In this document: positions 15,880 to 23,824 of the stretch, in pieces
Layout: each line of letters starts with the position of its first letter
How positions within the stretch are numbered: the stretch's first letter is position 1
Source: Bacillota bacterium
GTDB lineage: Bacteria > Bacillota > Clostridia > UBA1381 > UMGS1253
NCBI GenBank assembly: GCA_022706785.1
Contig: JAKJBW010000019.1
Span: 1-37,071, forward strand
Length of the DNA stretch: 37,071 bases
Direction: 5' to 3'
Notes under the pieces: model-generated
The model's database searches: none
Told to the model about the DNA's origin: nothing
Seen by the model: only the letters and a program-made list of their open reading frames with translations
Position numbers and translations under genes: made by a program

Positions 15880-16551
15880 CTACAGCCTTTCCTTAATAAA
15901 GTTCAGGATCATTTCTATGGATTGGTCAAGCGTATTGCCGCTGGTATCTATCAGCATGGCATCCTCCGCCTGGCGCAGGGGCGCAAACTCACGCGACGAG
16001 TCGTTTTTGTCACGGTAGCAAATATCCTCTTTCACCACCTCAAAATCGCAAGGCATACCTTTTTGCACCATCTCATCATATCTGCGCTTTGCCCTGTCCT
16101 CCACAGCCGCCGTCAGAAATATTTTCACGTCCGCACCGGGCAGCACATATGTGCCGATATCCCGTCCGTCCATAATAACGCTGGCTTTAGACGCCAGCTT
16201 GCGCTGAAGCTCCACCAGTTTTATGCGCACCTCAGGCACCACCGCAACATTGGATGAACCGATGCTGACATCGGGCTTTCTTATTTCCTCGGAAACATCC
16301 CGCCCGTTTAAAAAGATGTGCTGCGTGCCGTCACGAAACGCAATGTCAATTTCAATATCATCCAAAAGCTCAACCAACCTGCCATCGGAATTTTTGGTGT
16401 CCACCCCGCGCTGGATCGCATACAGCGCAACTGCCCGATACATCGCGCCGGTGTCCACATACACAAAGCCCAATTCCTTTGCCACCGCCTTTGATATGGT
16501 GCTTTTTCCCGCTCCGGCAGGGCCGTCGATGGCAACGCTTACATGCTTCAT
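15880..16551 (-). CDS. cmk: Cytidylate kinase Cmk
   Basis: The 223-aa protein phosphorylates CMP/dCMP with ATP for nucleic acid and phospholipid precursor synthesis. The P-loop is GPAGAGKST (residues 9-17), followed by YVDTGAMYRAVALYA, the CMP-binding DGRDIGTYVLPGADVKIFLTA region and the lid RAKRRYDEM. The length is standard. Start: ATG at 16551 with AAGGGG 9 bases upstream. It heads the cmk-plsC-ispH operon. The 302 bp upstream is strongly structured (see 16609-16719) and may carry its promoter, though no good -35/-10 pair was found. Confidence 0.95.
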   Translation of the reverse strand: MKHVSVAIDGPAGAGKSTISKAVAKELGFVYVDTGAMYRAVALYAIQRGVDTKNSDGRLVELLDDIEIDIAFRDGTQHIFLNGRDVSEEIRKPDVSIGSSNVAVVPEVRIKLVELQRKLASKASVIMDGRDIGTYVLPGADVKIFLTAAVEDRAKRRYDEMVQKGMPCDFEVVKEDICYRDKNDSSREFAPLRQAEDAMLIDTSGNTLDQSIEMILNFIKERL

Positions 16552-16853
16552 CCGCTTATTCCCCTTTTATTCTGTATGCTGTAAATCGTAGTTAATCAAG
16601 CCTGTGACGCGTAAAATGCGGCTTGCCGATTCAGAGCGTATTCACACTAAGCCACATGCACGTCTTTTGGGTACATTTTACGCTATATGGCGTTAAATTC
16701 TCTCGCCAAATAATATAGCCTTACAAAATTGCCTTGTCCGGCGCAAAACATTTCAAAAAACCACACATCCATTGAGTATGAAGACGCTTTAGTTATATTC
16801 GACACGACTTGGCAAAATCCTTTTGAAAAAACAAATTTTTTAACATCCGGCAC
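16552..16853. other. Gene-free stretch upstream of cmk, strongly structured
   Basis: No gene is seen. It contains two adjoining inverted-repeat structures at 16609-16683 and 16682-16719; the rest (16720-16853) shows nothing recognisable. Confidence 0.6.
16609..16719. repeat. Adjoining inverted repeats, candidate structured RNA
   Basis: Structure 1: arms GCGTAAAATG (16609-16618) and CATTTTACGC (16674-16683), with an inner pair GGCTT (16620-16624) and AAGCC (16649-16653). Structure 2: GCTATAT+GGCG (16682-16692) pairs with CGCC (16704-16707) and ATATAGC (16713-16719) across a 5-base bulge. The two share their boundary bases. Confidence 0.5.
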
Positions 16854-17273
16854 TTATATCACCCTATGCCCAAGCCCCATTGCCACCTCGTTCAAATTCA
16901 GCAGCCCAATAGCAAAAAATACAGAAACACTGACGTGGTCACCATGCCTGGCGATCCCTATTTTTCCGCCTACGCTGAGGCCCATAGCCTTTGCCGCGAT
17001 CTGTGAAAGCGCCTCGTGGGCAGCCCCGGCCACAGCACCCTGTTCCACATGTGACTCACCGATCACGCCCTCACGCTTTGCCGCCACCACAGCCCGCTCC
17101 ACGATTTTGGTCACGGCGCTTAAAAAATCTCCGCCATAATCCGCCGCGGCGGTAAAGATACCGATACGCCTATACGTCTCCTGCAAATCCTTCTCGGATT
17201 GCCGGTCCGGTGTCAGCGCCATTTTTATTGCCGCTTCGGCAATCTCTTTACTGCCGTAATGATATTCACCCAA
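16854..17273 (-). CDS. HutP-like RNA-binding family protein
   Basis: A 139-aa protein resembling the HutP family, the L-histidine-dependent RNA antiterminator of Bacillus. Visible family features are the C-terminal block VGGKIGIARHGDHVSVSVFFAIGLLNLNEVAMGLGHRVI and the glycine-rich EGVIGESHVEQGAVAGAAHEAL. No hut genes are nearby, so the regulatory target is unknown; related proteins are widespread in Clostridia beside cmk. Start: TTG at 17273 because AGGAG lies 8 bases before it; the frame to an upstream ATG at 17378 would overlap the neighbouring gene by 76 bp. Annotation at family level only. Confidence 0.65.
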   Translation of the reverse strand: MGEYHYGSKEIAEAAIKMALTPDRQSEKDLQETYRRIGIFTAAADYGGDFLSAVTKIVERAVVAAKREGVIGESHVEQGAVAGAAHEALSQIAAKAMGLSVGGKIGIARHGDHVSVSVFFAIGLLNLNEVAMGLGHRVI

Positions 17274-17302
17274 TAGTCTCACTCCTGAATTTCTTGTGTT
17301 TT

Positions 17303-17737
17303 TTAGTTGGCTGACCGTACCAGAAACATGCCCAGATTCGCTATGTTGCCAGCCGCCGTAACACTTCTGCCCTCGCAATCCGAAATAACGCCCGCCGATT
17401 TGCCGACGATTCTGACCGTAATGGGTGTCCTAAGCCCTCTTGCGTCAATCTCCACAACGCAGCCATCGGGCACGTCAACGGTTTTTTGTGCACTGTTCAG
17501 GTCTGCGGCATAATATCCGTTTAGCAGGATTTTAGCCGGTTGGCTTTGCGAAACGCCCTGCGCCTCAAGGTACAGCTGCCCGACAGGCACATTGGCGTTT
17601 ATTTCATCGGCAATGCTTGTCACATCCGCACCCGTGGTCACAGCCCTGTCAATCATCGCAGACAAAAAGCCTACAGTGATTAATATAAGAAAAACCGCCG
17701 TCAAAATCAAAATTGTTTTTGCACGTATTTTTGCCAT
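17303..17737 (-). CDS. Membrane-anchored hypothetical protein
   Basis: Family not recognised. The 144 aa start with a basic residue cluster and one transmembrane segment (TILILTAVFLILITVGFLSA, about residues 8-27), without a clear signal peptidase site, then a ~115-residue soluble part predicted outside the membrane. That part is rich in beta-type strands (VVEIDARGLRTPITVRIVGKSAGVI), suggesting a small beta-sandwich. There are no catalytic motifs. A strong GGAGGGGG site precedes the ATG, and a perfect 12-bp inverted repeat abuts it. The gene is 29 bp upstream of the HutP-like gene, so the two are likely co-transcribed. Confidence 0.65.
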   Translation of the reverse strand: MAKIRAKTILILTAVFLILITVGFLSAMIDRAVTTGADVTSIADEINANVPVGQLYLEAQGVSQSQPAKILLNGYYAADLNSAQKTVDVPDGCVVEIDARGLRTPITVRIVGKSAGVISDCEGRSVTAAGNIANLGMFLVRSAN

Positions 17738-17749
17738 AAAACCCCCTCC

Positions 17750-17779
17750 TTTATCTACATAAATTTATATGTAGATAAA
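17750..17779. promoter_or_regulatory. Perfect 12-bp inverted repeat beside a ribosome binding site
   Basis: TTTATCTACATA (17750-17761) and TATGTAGATAAA (17768-17779), 6-base spacer. The Shine-Dalgarno site of the 17303-17737 gene (17742-17749) directly abuts it. No T run follows, so it is a regulatory hairpin or operator candidate, not a terminator. Confidence 0.5.
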
Positions 17780-17796
17780 TGGCAAATAAGACGTGC

Positions 17797-19056
17797 CTAT
17801 GCGTTGCTGCCGGCCAGGTATCCTGTGGAGAAAGCAATCTGAAGATTAAACCCGCCCGTATAGGCGTCTACATCAATCACCTCGCCTGCAAAGTATAACC
17901 CCTTTACAAGCCTGGACTGCATGGTAGACGGATCAAGCTCGCGTACATCCACGCCGCCGGATGTGATGATCGCCTCAGATATGGGGCGCATGCCCTTGAT
18001 GCGAAGCGGAAGTGCCTTTAAAAGAGAATGAACGGTCCGGCGCTCAGCCCTCGATATCTGGTTTACGGGCTTATGCGGGTCAATTCCGGTCAGTTCAATA
18101 AAAATCGGAATCATTTTTCGGGGCAGTAATTCATCAAAAGCGTTTAGCACGCGTTTGCGCGAAAACTTTTCAAAATCACGCAAAAGGCGTTCGTCAAGCT
18201 GCTGGTCATCCAACGCAGGCTTTAAGTCAATTAAAAGTGTATACGCGCTTTTTTCTATATCCCGCAAATGCGCGCTGGCCGACAGAATAACAGGGCCGCT
18301 GACGCCAAAATGCGTAAACAGCATTTCACCAAAGTCGCGGTATACGCTCCTGCCGTTTCGGTCCGCCACATTGATCGCCACATTTTTAAGTGACAGTCCC
18401 ATCAGCCGGCAAACCCAGCGTTCCTCGGTTTCAAGCGGTACCAACGATGGCTTTGGCGTGATGACTTCATGACCCGCCTGTTTCGCAAATCGGTATCCGG
18501 CGCCCGTAGAGCCTGTAATAGGGTATGACTTGCCCCCGGTGGCAACAATGACCGAATCACCGTAGATGTTATTGCCCGATTTCAGCGTCACACCACGTAT
18601 GGTACTGTTATCAATGATCAACCCCGTGGCTTCATCGCACAGCAACCTGACATTTTTTTGGAGCGCATATTTTTTTAGCGCATTCACCACATCAGCTGCC
18701 TTGTCCGAAGCCGGAAAAACCCGGCCGCCGCGCTCTGTCTTTGTCGGCACGCCCCATGCGTCAAACAGCTTTAAAAGATCGGTATTTGAAAAGGTATAGA
18801 GTGCGCTGTACATGAAGCTGGCATTTACAGGAATATTGTTAATGATATCTTCTATATCGCAGACGTTTGTTATGTTGCAGCGGCCTTTGCCGGTTATCCT
18901 TAGCTTTTTGCCAAGCACGCCCATCTTCTCAACCAAAACGACCTGCCTGCCTCTTTCAGCCAGACGGCCTGTCGCCATCAGCCCTGCCGCGCCGCCGCCG
19001 ATCACAATCACCTTGCCTGAACTATCCACGCTCATATCTGCCCTTTCCGCACTCAT
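17797..19056 (-). CDS. HI0933/BaiN-family NAD(P)/FAD-dependent oxidoreductase
   Basis: The 419-aa flavoprotein begins with the dinucleotide-binding motif VIVIGGGAAGLMATGRLAERG and continues with GKKLRITGKGRCNITN, the family hallmark. DSVIVATGGKSYPITGSTGAGY and the C-terminal GLYFAGEVIDVDAYTGGFNLQIAFSTGYLAG give the second FAD contact. Most members have no proven substrate; one (BaiN) is linked to bile-acid dehydrogenation. The ATG at 19056 overlaps the upstream regulator's stop by 4 bp; an alternative ATG at 19035 has the better Shine-Dalgarno site (AAAGGG, 5 bases). It lies in a conserved clostridial neighbourhood with cmk-plsC-ispH. Confidence 0.87.
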   Translation of the reverse strand: MSAERADMSVDSSGKVIVIGGGAAGLMATGRLAERGRQVVLVEKMGVLGKKLRITGKGRCNITNVCDIEDIINNIPVNASFMYSALYTFSNTDLLKLFDAWGVPTKTERGGRVFPASDKAADVVNALKKYALQKNVRLLCDEATGLIIDNSTIRGVTLKSGNNIYGDSVIVATGGKSYPITGSTGAGYRFAKQAGHEVITPKPSLVPLETEERWVCRLMGLSLKNVAINVADRNGRSVYRDFGEMLFTHFGVSGPVILSASAHLRDIEKSAYTLLIDLKPALDDQQLDERLLRDFEKFSRKRVLNAFDELLPRKMIPIFIELTGIDPHKPVNQISRAERRTVHSLLKALPLRIKGMRPISEAIITSGGVDVRELDPSTMQSRLVKGLYFAGEVIDVDAYTGGFNLQIAFSTGYLAGSNA

Positions 19057-19913
19057 TTTTCATATACCTGATACTCGTCCCACACGCGCTCAAGCTGTTC
19101 AAAGGTGCCGAATATCTCCTGCCTTTTGCGCATGCTTATCGCCACAATCAGTGCGTTAATGACGCTGAGCGGCGCCACCAGAGAATCCGCAAACGACGCC
19201 ATGTCACTGCGGGCAATCAGAGACATATCGGCCGCCAGCGCAAGCGGAGAATCGGCGCTGTCTGTAAGTCCCACCACTGTCGCCCCGCTGTCCTTTGCAT
19301 AGCAGACCGCCTTTAGTGTGCGGCGTGAATATCTCGGAAAGCTGATAGCGATCATGACATCGTCTTCGGCTATGCGGAAAACCTGTTCAAAAACTTCGCT
19401 TGCGGTGCTTGTCTGCACAATACGTATACTGTCCAGCATAAGATTGAAATAAAAGCCCAAAAAGCCCGCCAGTGCCGCAGACGAGCGAACGCCTATAATA
19501 TAAATATTTTTGGCGCCAAGTATCGTTTCAATGATCTTTTCAAACTCACTTCGGTCTATTTCGCAAAGCGTTGTCCGGATATTGTCGATATCCCATTCCA
19601 GCACCGACTTTAGGATATCGCCGCTGCCCATACGGTCGGATGCCACACCTATGCGCTGGGCGGCGGTAAGCTGTGTGCGAATCATGGACTGCAGCGCACG
19701 CTGCATGGCCGGATAGCCTTCAAACCCCAGCTCAACCGCAAAACGCACCACTGTCGACTCGCTCACCCCAACGGTTTCGCCCAGCTTCGCCGCCGTGATA
19801 AACGCCGCTTTATCGTATTGGTTCATGATAAACTCGGCAATGCGCTTTTGCCCTTTACTGAACTGCGGCATCTTACCGTTTATTCTTGATAAAAGATTTG
19901 CATAACTTTCCAA
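19053..19913 (-). CDS. MurR/RpiR-family transcriptional regulator
   Basis: The 286 aa contain the N-terminal HTH_6 domain (QFSKGQKRIAEFIMNQYDKAAF, LGETVGVSESTVVRFAVELGFEGYPAMQ) and a C-terminal SIS sugar-phosphate isomerase-like sensing domain (NIYIIGVRSSAALAGFLGFYF, VMIAISFPRYSRRTLKAVCYAKDSGATVVGLTDSADSPLA). Family members sense phosphosugars such as N-acetylmuramate-6-P. Start: TTG at 19913 with GGAGG 8 bases upstream. It is coupled to the flavoprotein gene by a 4-bp overlap, unusual for this regulator family, and no sugar catabolic gene follows. The effector cannot be inferred. Confidence 0.88.
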   Translation of the reverse strand: MESYANLLSRINGKMPQFSKGQKRIAEFIMNQYDKAAFITAAKLGETVGVSESTVVRFAVELGFEGYPAMQRALQSMIRTQLTAAQRIGVASDRMGSGDILKSVLEWDIDNIRTTLCEIDRSEFEKIIETILGAKNIYIIGVRSSAALAGFLGFYFNLMLDSIRIVQTSTASEVFEQVFRIAEDDVMIAISFPRYSRRTLKAVCYAKDSGATVVGLTDSADSPLALAADMSLIARSDMASFADSLVAPLSVINALIVAISMRKRQEIFGTFEQLERVWDEYQVYEK

Positions 19914-19955
19914 ACGATTAACCTCCCGGTTTTGCTGCTCTGACGCATATATTGT

Positions 19956-20064
19956 CTATATCATAAGTGCAAGCCGCAGTCGGCTTGCTACACACCGATA
20001 CAATAAATGCATGTTAAATAAACCCAAAAGGGTTTATTCCCTTGATTGCATCTATTATATCATA
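19956..20064 (+). repeat. Dispersed repeat family 2, copy 2
   Basis: Matches copy 1 (10674-10782) in its outer blocks but has a different inner hairpin, AATAAACCC-AAAA-GGGTTTATT. The first hairpin here is a perfect GCAAGCCG-CAGT-CGGCTTGC. Outer stem AATAAATGCA pairs with TGCATCTATT, one G-U-type change. Confidence 0.75.
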
Positions 20065-20212
20065 ATACATCTTGTTAATTTTTGCAAGACACAAACAAAA
20101 ATCCTGCAAAATTTAGCCTTTCTTCACAGACTGACAGATGCTTTTTATTGCAAACTGCCCGAAAAATGATATTTTTATTGGCAAAAGGGTATAAATAAAC
20201 TGAATCTGCACA

Positions 20213-20241
20213 TTGACTGTATGCCGTGATACCGATATAAT
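20213..20241 (+). promoter_or_regulatory. Promoter of the D-lactate dehydrogenase gene
   Basis: -35 TTGACT (20213-20218), 17-bp spacer, -10 TATAAT (20236-20241), 47 bp before the ATG. Confidence 0.8.
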
Positions 20242-20288
20242 ATAGTGCAGTTGTCAGAACACATTGCAAAAAGATTCGGGGGACGGTT

Positions 20289-21323
20289 ATGAAAAAAATC
20301 AGTTTCTATGACGCAAAGCCCTATGACAGGCTGTATTTTGACAAGCTAAAGGATAAATACGCTTTTGAAATCAATTATTTTGAGCCCAAGCTGAGCAGCC
20401 ACACGGTATTCATGGCCAACGGCAGCGACGCGGCAGTGGCCTTTGTTAACGATGCTATAGACAGCGCCGTTATCGACGCCTTGTACCAGCAGAAAATTAA
20501 TGTGATCGCCATGCGCTGCGCAGGCTACAATAACATTGACTTTAAGGCCGCTTATGAAAAGGTCCATGTCCTGCATGTACCCGCATACTCACCCTATGCG
20601 GTGGCGGAGCACGCCATGGCGCTGCTGCTGACGCTCAACCGTAAAACCCACCGCTCCTACAACCGTACACGTGAACACAATTTCAGCTTAAGCGGTCTTA
20701 TCGGCTTTGATTTGCACGGCAAAACCGCAGGTGTCGTCGGCACCGGAAAGATAGGCCGTTGTTTTATCGATATCTGCCGCGGCTTTGGCATGAAGGTCAT
20801 TGCCTACGATCCGTTTCCTGTCCCCGACTCCGGTATTGACTATGTATCTTTTGAGGAACTTTGCAAAAATGCCAATGTGATCAGCTTGCACTGCCCGCTG
20901 ACAAAAGATACGCACCATATCGTCAATAAAGACACGCTGGCGCTGATGAAGGACAGTGTATATATCATCAATACATCACGCGGCGCGCTCATCGACAGTG
21001 AAGCGCTCCTGCAGGCCATCAAGGATGAAAAGATCGAGGCGGCAGGCCTTGACGTGTATGAAGAGGAAACCGAATTCTTCTATGAGGATTTGTCCGACAC
21101 CATTATCCATGACGATGTGCTGATACGCCTTATTTCCATGCCGAATGTGATCGTCACATCCCATCAGGCGTTTCTGACACATGAGGCGCTTTCCAAAATT
21201 GCCGAAACAACGCTTGAAAACTTGAAGGCTTATTTCGACGGAGCACAGCTTGAAAACGAAATATGCTACCAGTGCCAGAAAAACGGCACCTGTGACAAAA
21301 GCCACAAAAGCCGTTGTTTTTGA
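20289..21323 (+). CDS. ldhA: D-2-hydroxyacid dehydrogenase, fermentative D-lactate dehydrogenase type
   Basis: The 344-aa enzyme matches the LdhA subgroup: NAD motif GTGKIG (151-156), the acidic YDPFP after the second strand, Arg231 (NTSRGALID), Glu260 and His292. The LdhA-type end LISMPNVIVTSHQAFLTHEALSKIAETTLENL surrounds His292. It reduces pyruvate to D-lactate, regenerating NAD+ in fermentation. Unusually it ends in a cysteine-rich tail with Cys326, Cys329, Cys335 and Cys343 (CYQCQKNGTC), beyond the usual family end. Expressed from its own strong promoter as a single gene with a bidirectional terminator. Activity on other 2-ketoacids is possible. Confidence 0.87.
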   Translation: MKKISFYDAKPYDRLYFDKLKDKYAFEINYFEPKLSSHTVFMANGSDAAVAFVNDAIDSAVIDALYQQKINVIAMRCAGYNNIDFKAAYEKVHVLHVPAYSPYAVAEHAMALLLTLNRKTHRSYNRTREHNFSLSGLIGFDLHGKTAGVVGTGKIGRCFIDICRGFGMKVIAYDPFPVPDSGIDYVSFEELCKNANVISLHCPLTKDTHHIVNKDTLALMKDSVYIINTSRGALIDSEALLQAIKDEKIEAAGLDVYEEETEFFYEDLSDTIIHDDVLIRLISMPNVIVTSHQAFLTHEALSKIAETTLENLKAYFDGAQLENEICYQCQKNGTCDKSHKSRCF

Positions 21324-21351
21324 AGCAGCTCAGTAAAAAAGATAATGCTAA

Positions 21352-21385
21352 AACAGCTATCCCCCGAAACAGGAGGATAGCTGTT
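21352..21385. terminator. Terminator between convergent ldhA and serA
   Basis: 11-bp perfect stem AACAGCTATCC (21352-21362) / GGATAGCTGTT (21375-21385), placed between the two convergent stop codons. T tracts are poor. Confidence 0.65.
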
Positions 21386-21409
21386 CTGATTTCATACGTT
21401 TTACAAAAA

Positions 21410-22579
21410 TTACTTTATCACACGCACCTTTAATACGCCGTCAACCGCCTGTATCTTGCTGATCACCTCATCGGGCACATCGCTGTCGGCATCCATAATG
21501 GTATAGGCGTATTCCTTCTTGCTCTTATTGAGCATATGGGGAATGTTGATATTACACTCCGCCAGCGCCGCAGAAAAGCGGGTGAGCATATTGGGAATGT
21601 TTTTATGGATAATGGTTACCCTGCAGTAGGAATCCCGCTCAATATAGCAATTGGGCAGATTGACCGAGTTGGTGATGTTGCCGTTTTCCAGATAATCGGC
21701 AAGCTGCTTTGCCGCCATCACCGCACAGTTGTCCTCCGACTCAGGCGTAGAGGCGCCAAGGTGAGGAACGGCAATCACCTTATCCATGCTGAGCAGCTCT
21801 TCTGTCGGGAAATCCACTACATAACGCGCAACAACCTCCTTGGCTATCGCTTCCTTCAATGCCGCATTGTCCACCAGTTCACCGCGTGAAAAATTCAAAA
21901 TACGCACATTGTTTTTCATCATGGCAAACTGCTCCTGGCCAAGCATCCCGCGCGTATCGTTATTTAAAGGCAGGTGAAGCGTGATATAGTCGCAGCTGGT
22001 ATAGATTTCCTTAAGATCGGCAGCCTTTTTAATACCGCGCGACAGGTTCCACGCCGCTTCAACCGATAAAAACGGGTCATAGCCTATCACTTCCATGCCA
22101 AGGCATTGGGCTGTGTTGGCAACATTTACGCCGATTGCGCCAAGTCCCACAACGCCTATGGTCTTGCCTTCAAGCTCCGGGCCCGCGAAAGCGGACTTGC
22201 CCTTCTCCACCATCTTGGGGATAGCGTCGCCGTTGCCCGCCAGGGATTTTGCCCACTGTATGCCGCCTACGATATCGCGCGAGGCCAAAAGCAGCGCTGC
22301 AATAGTCATTTCCTTAACGGCGTTGGCGTTGGCGCCGGGCGTATTAAATACAACGATTCCCGCCTCGGAGCATTTATCGACAGGAATATTGTTTACTCCT
22401 GCACCGGCCCTTGCAACCGCCTTCAAGGATGGCGGAAACGCCATTTCATACATGGAGAAGCTGCGCAGGATGATGCCGTCGGCATCATCGCTTGCATCGT
22501 CGGTAACGGTATAATTCGTGCTGCTCAGGTTGGCCAATCCAACAGGCGCAATTTTATTTAATGTCAGAACTTTATACAT
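21410..22579 (-). CDS. serA: D-3-phosphoglycerate dehydrogenase SerA
   Basis: The 389-aa protein catalyses the first step of serine synthesis, oxidising 3-phosphoglycerate to 3-phosphohydroxypyruvate with NAD. The catalytic part has GLGAIG in the NAD motif (KTIGVVGLGAIGVNVA), the FSRGELVD arginine, the acidic residue of VVDFPTEELL and the PHLGAST histidine. The C-terminal ~70 residues are an ACT domain (CRVTIIHKNIPNMLTRFSAAL), a common serine-feedback site. Start: ATG at 22579, with GAAGAAGGG 6 bases upstream; the ATG at 22597 precedes that site. It is the second gene of serCA, 41 bp after serC, and lacks the extra ASB domain of the long form. Confidence 0.94.
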   Translation of the reverse strand: MYKVLTLNKIAPVGLANLSSTNYTVTDDASDDADGIILRSFSMYEMAFPPSLKAVARAGAGVNNIPVDKCSEAGIVVFNTPGANANAVKEMTIAALLLASRDIVGGIQWAKSLAGNGDAIPKMVEKGKSAFAGPELEGKTIGVVGLGAIGVNVANTAQCLGMEVIGYDPFLSVEAAWNLSRGIKKAADLKEIYTSCDYITLHLPLNNDTRGMLGQEQFAMMKNNVRILNFSRGELVDNAALKEAIAKEVVARYVVDFPTEELLSMDKVIAVPHLGASTPESEDNCAVMAAKQLADYLENGNITNSVNLPNCYIERDSYCRVTIIHKNIPNMLTRFSAALAECNINIPHMLNKSKKEYAYTIMDADSDVPDEVISKIQAVDGVLKVRVIK

Positions 22580-22620
22580 CAAAAACCCTTCTTCCATTCA
22601 GAATGATCATACCGTCTTAA

Positions 22621-23700
22621 CTATTTATTCTCTTTTTCAAATTTCTTCATAAAGTCAACCAATGCGGCCACGCCCTCGACCGGCATAGCGTTGTAGATGC
22701 TTGCGCGCAAGCCTCCCATAATCCTGTGACCGCCAAGGTTTACAAGCCCTGCCGCTTTGGCTTCGGCCACAAAGCGTTTCTCCAGCTCCTCATTACCCAT
22801 AACAAACGTCACGTTCATCATAGAACGGGAATCCTTTGCTACCCTTCCCTTAAACAGGTTGGACTGATCCAGATAATCGTAGAGCATAGCTGCTTTCTTT
22901 TCATTAATCTTTTGTATCTGCGCCACGCCGCCCATCCTGGCTACCCAGTCGGTAACCAGCTTGAGGATATAGATGGTATAGGTCGGCGGAGTGTTAAGCA
23001 TGGAGCCGCTTTCGTAGTTGATTTTGTAGTTGTACAGCTCCGGCGTGACAGGCATGCACTCGCCCATCAAATCCTCACGGATAATGACAACCGCTACGCC
23101 TGCCGGCCCCATATTCTTCTGCGCGCCGGCATAGATAAGGCCAAAATCGTTTACGTCAAACACCTCGGATAATATGTAAGACGACATATCCACCACAATG
23201 GGAACGCCTTTGGTATCGGGAAGCTTGTAAAACCGTGTTCCCGCAACAGTATTGTTCATAGTTATGTGGAAATAGTCCGCCTCGGGGTCGAATTTGGAAG
23301 GATCCAGCTCCGGGATACGGTCATATGCGGTGTCCTTTGAGGAGGCCAGCACATTTGTCTGCCCATACTTTTTTGCAAGCTTGATAGCCTTGGCGGCCCA
23401 TATACCGCTGTCTACGAAGTCCGCCTTTTTATTTTTCATCAGATTAAGCGGGACCGCGTCAAACTGCGCAGTCGCTCCACCCTGCATGAACAGAATTTTG
23501 TAATTATCAGGAACATTTAGCAAAGTGCGCAAGTTAGCCGCCGCCGCGCCGATTATTTCCTCATAAGCCTTTGAACGGTGGCTCATCTCCATTACCGACA
23601 TGCCCGAATCCTGATAGCAAAGCATTTCATCAGCCGCGATTTTAAGTACTTCTTCAGGCAGAACAGACGGACCGGCAGAAAAGTTATATACTCTTTTCAT
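22621..23700 (-). CDS. serC: Phosphoserine aminotransferase SerC
   Basis: The 359-aa PLP enzyme converts 3-phosphohydroxypyruvate and glutamate to phosphoserine, the step after SerA. The family start RVYNFSAGPSVLP is present, as are SHRSKAYEEI, MQGGATAQFDAVPLN, and the PLP-lysine region LIYAGAQKNMGPAGV. The end GGLRASIYNAMPVEGV is diagnostic. The start is ATG at 23700 or GTG two codons earlier at 23706, both read from the GGGGGG site. No serB is nearby. The gene has its own strong promoter at 23742-23770. Confidence 0.95.
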   Translation of the reverse strand: MKRVYNFSAGPSVLPEEVLKIAADEMLCYQDSGMSVMEMSHRSKAYEEIIGAAAANLRTLLNVPDNYKILFMQGGATAQFDAVPLNLMKNKKADFVDSGIWAAKAIKLAKKYGQTNVLASSKDTAYDRIPELDPSKFDPEADYFHITMNNTVAGTRFYKLPDTKGVPIVVDMSSYILSEVFDVNDFGLIYAGAQKNMGPAGVAVVIIREDLMGECMPVTPELYNYKINYESGSMLNTPPTYTIYILKLVTDWVARMGGVAQIQKINEKKAAMLYDYLDQSNLFKGRVAKDSRSMMNVTFVMGNEELEKRFVAEAKAAGLVNLGGHRIMGGLRASIYNAMPVEGVAALVDFMKKFEKENK

Positions 23701-23741
23701 AACCACAATAACCCCCCTATAGATTTTGATTTATGCATGTT

Positions 23742-23770
23742 ATTATACGCCAGCGCCGGGCATTCGTCAA
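23742..23770 (-). promoter_or_regulatory. serCA promoter
   Basis: -35 TTGACG (23770-23765), 17-bp spacer, -10 TATAAT (23747-23742), 42 bp before the start codon. Confidence 0.8.
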
Positions 23771-23824
23771 GGTTTTAACAAGAAAAGCACCGGCACAAAT
23801 AACCGTCACAAAGAAAGCGCAGTT

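Larger units (their letters stand above)
19914..20288. other. Divergent intergenic region with repeat copy 2 and ldhA promoter
   Basis: No gene is seen. It holds repeat family 2 copy 2 (19956-20064) and the promoter at 20213-20241; an AT-rich stretch lies between them. Confidence 0.6.

Noticed and set aside
16552..16620. cmk promoter (TTGATT-17-TACAGA)
   Set aside because: The -10 matches only weakly and the alternative start region is unclear, so it is not reported.
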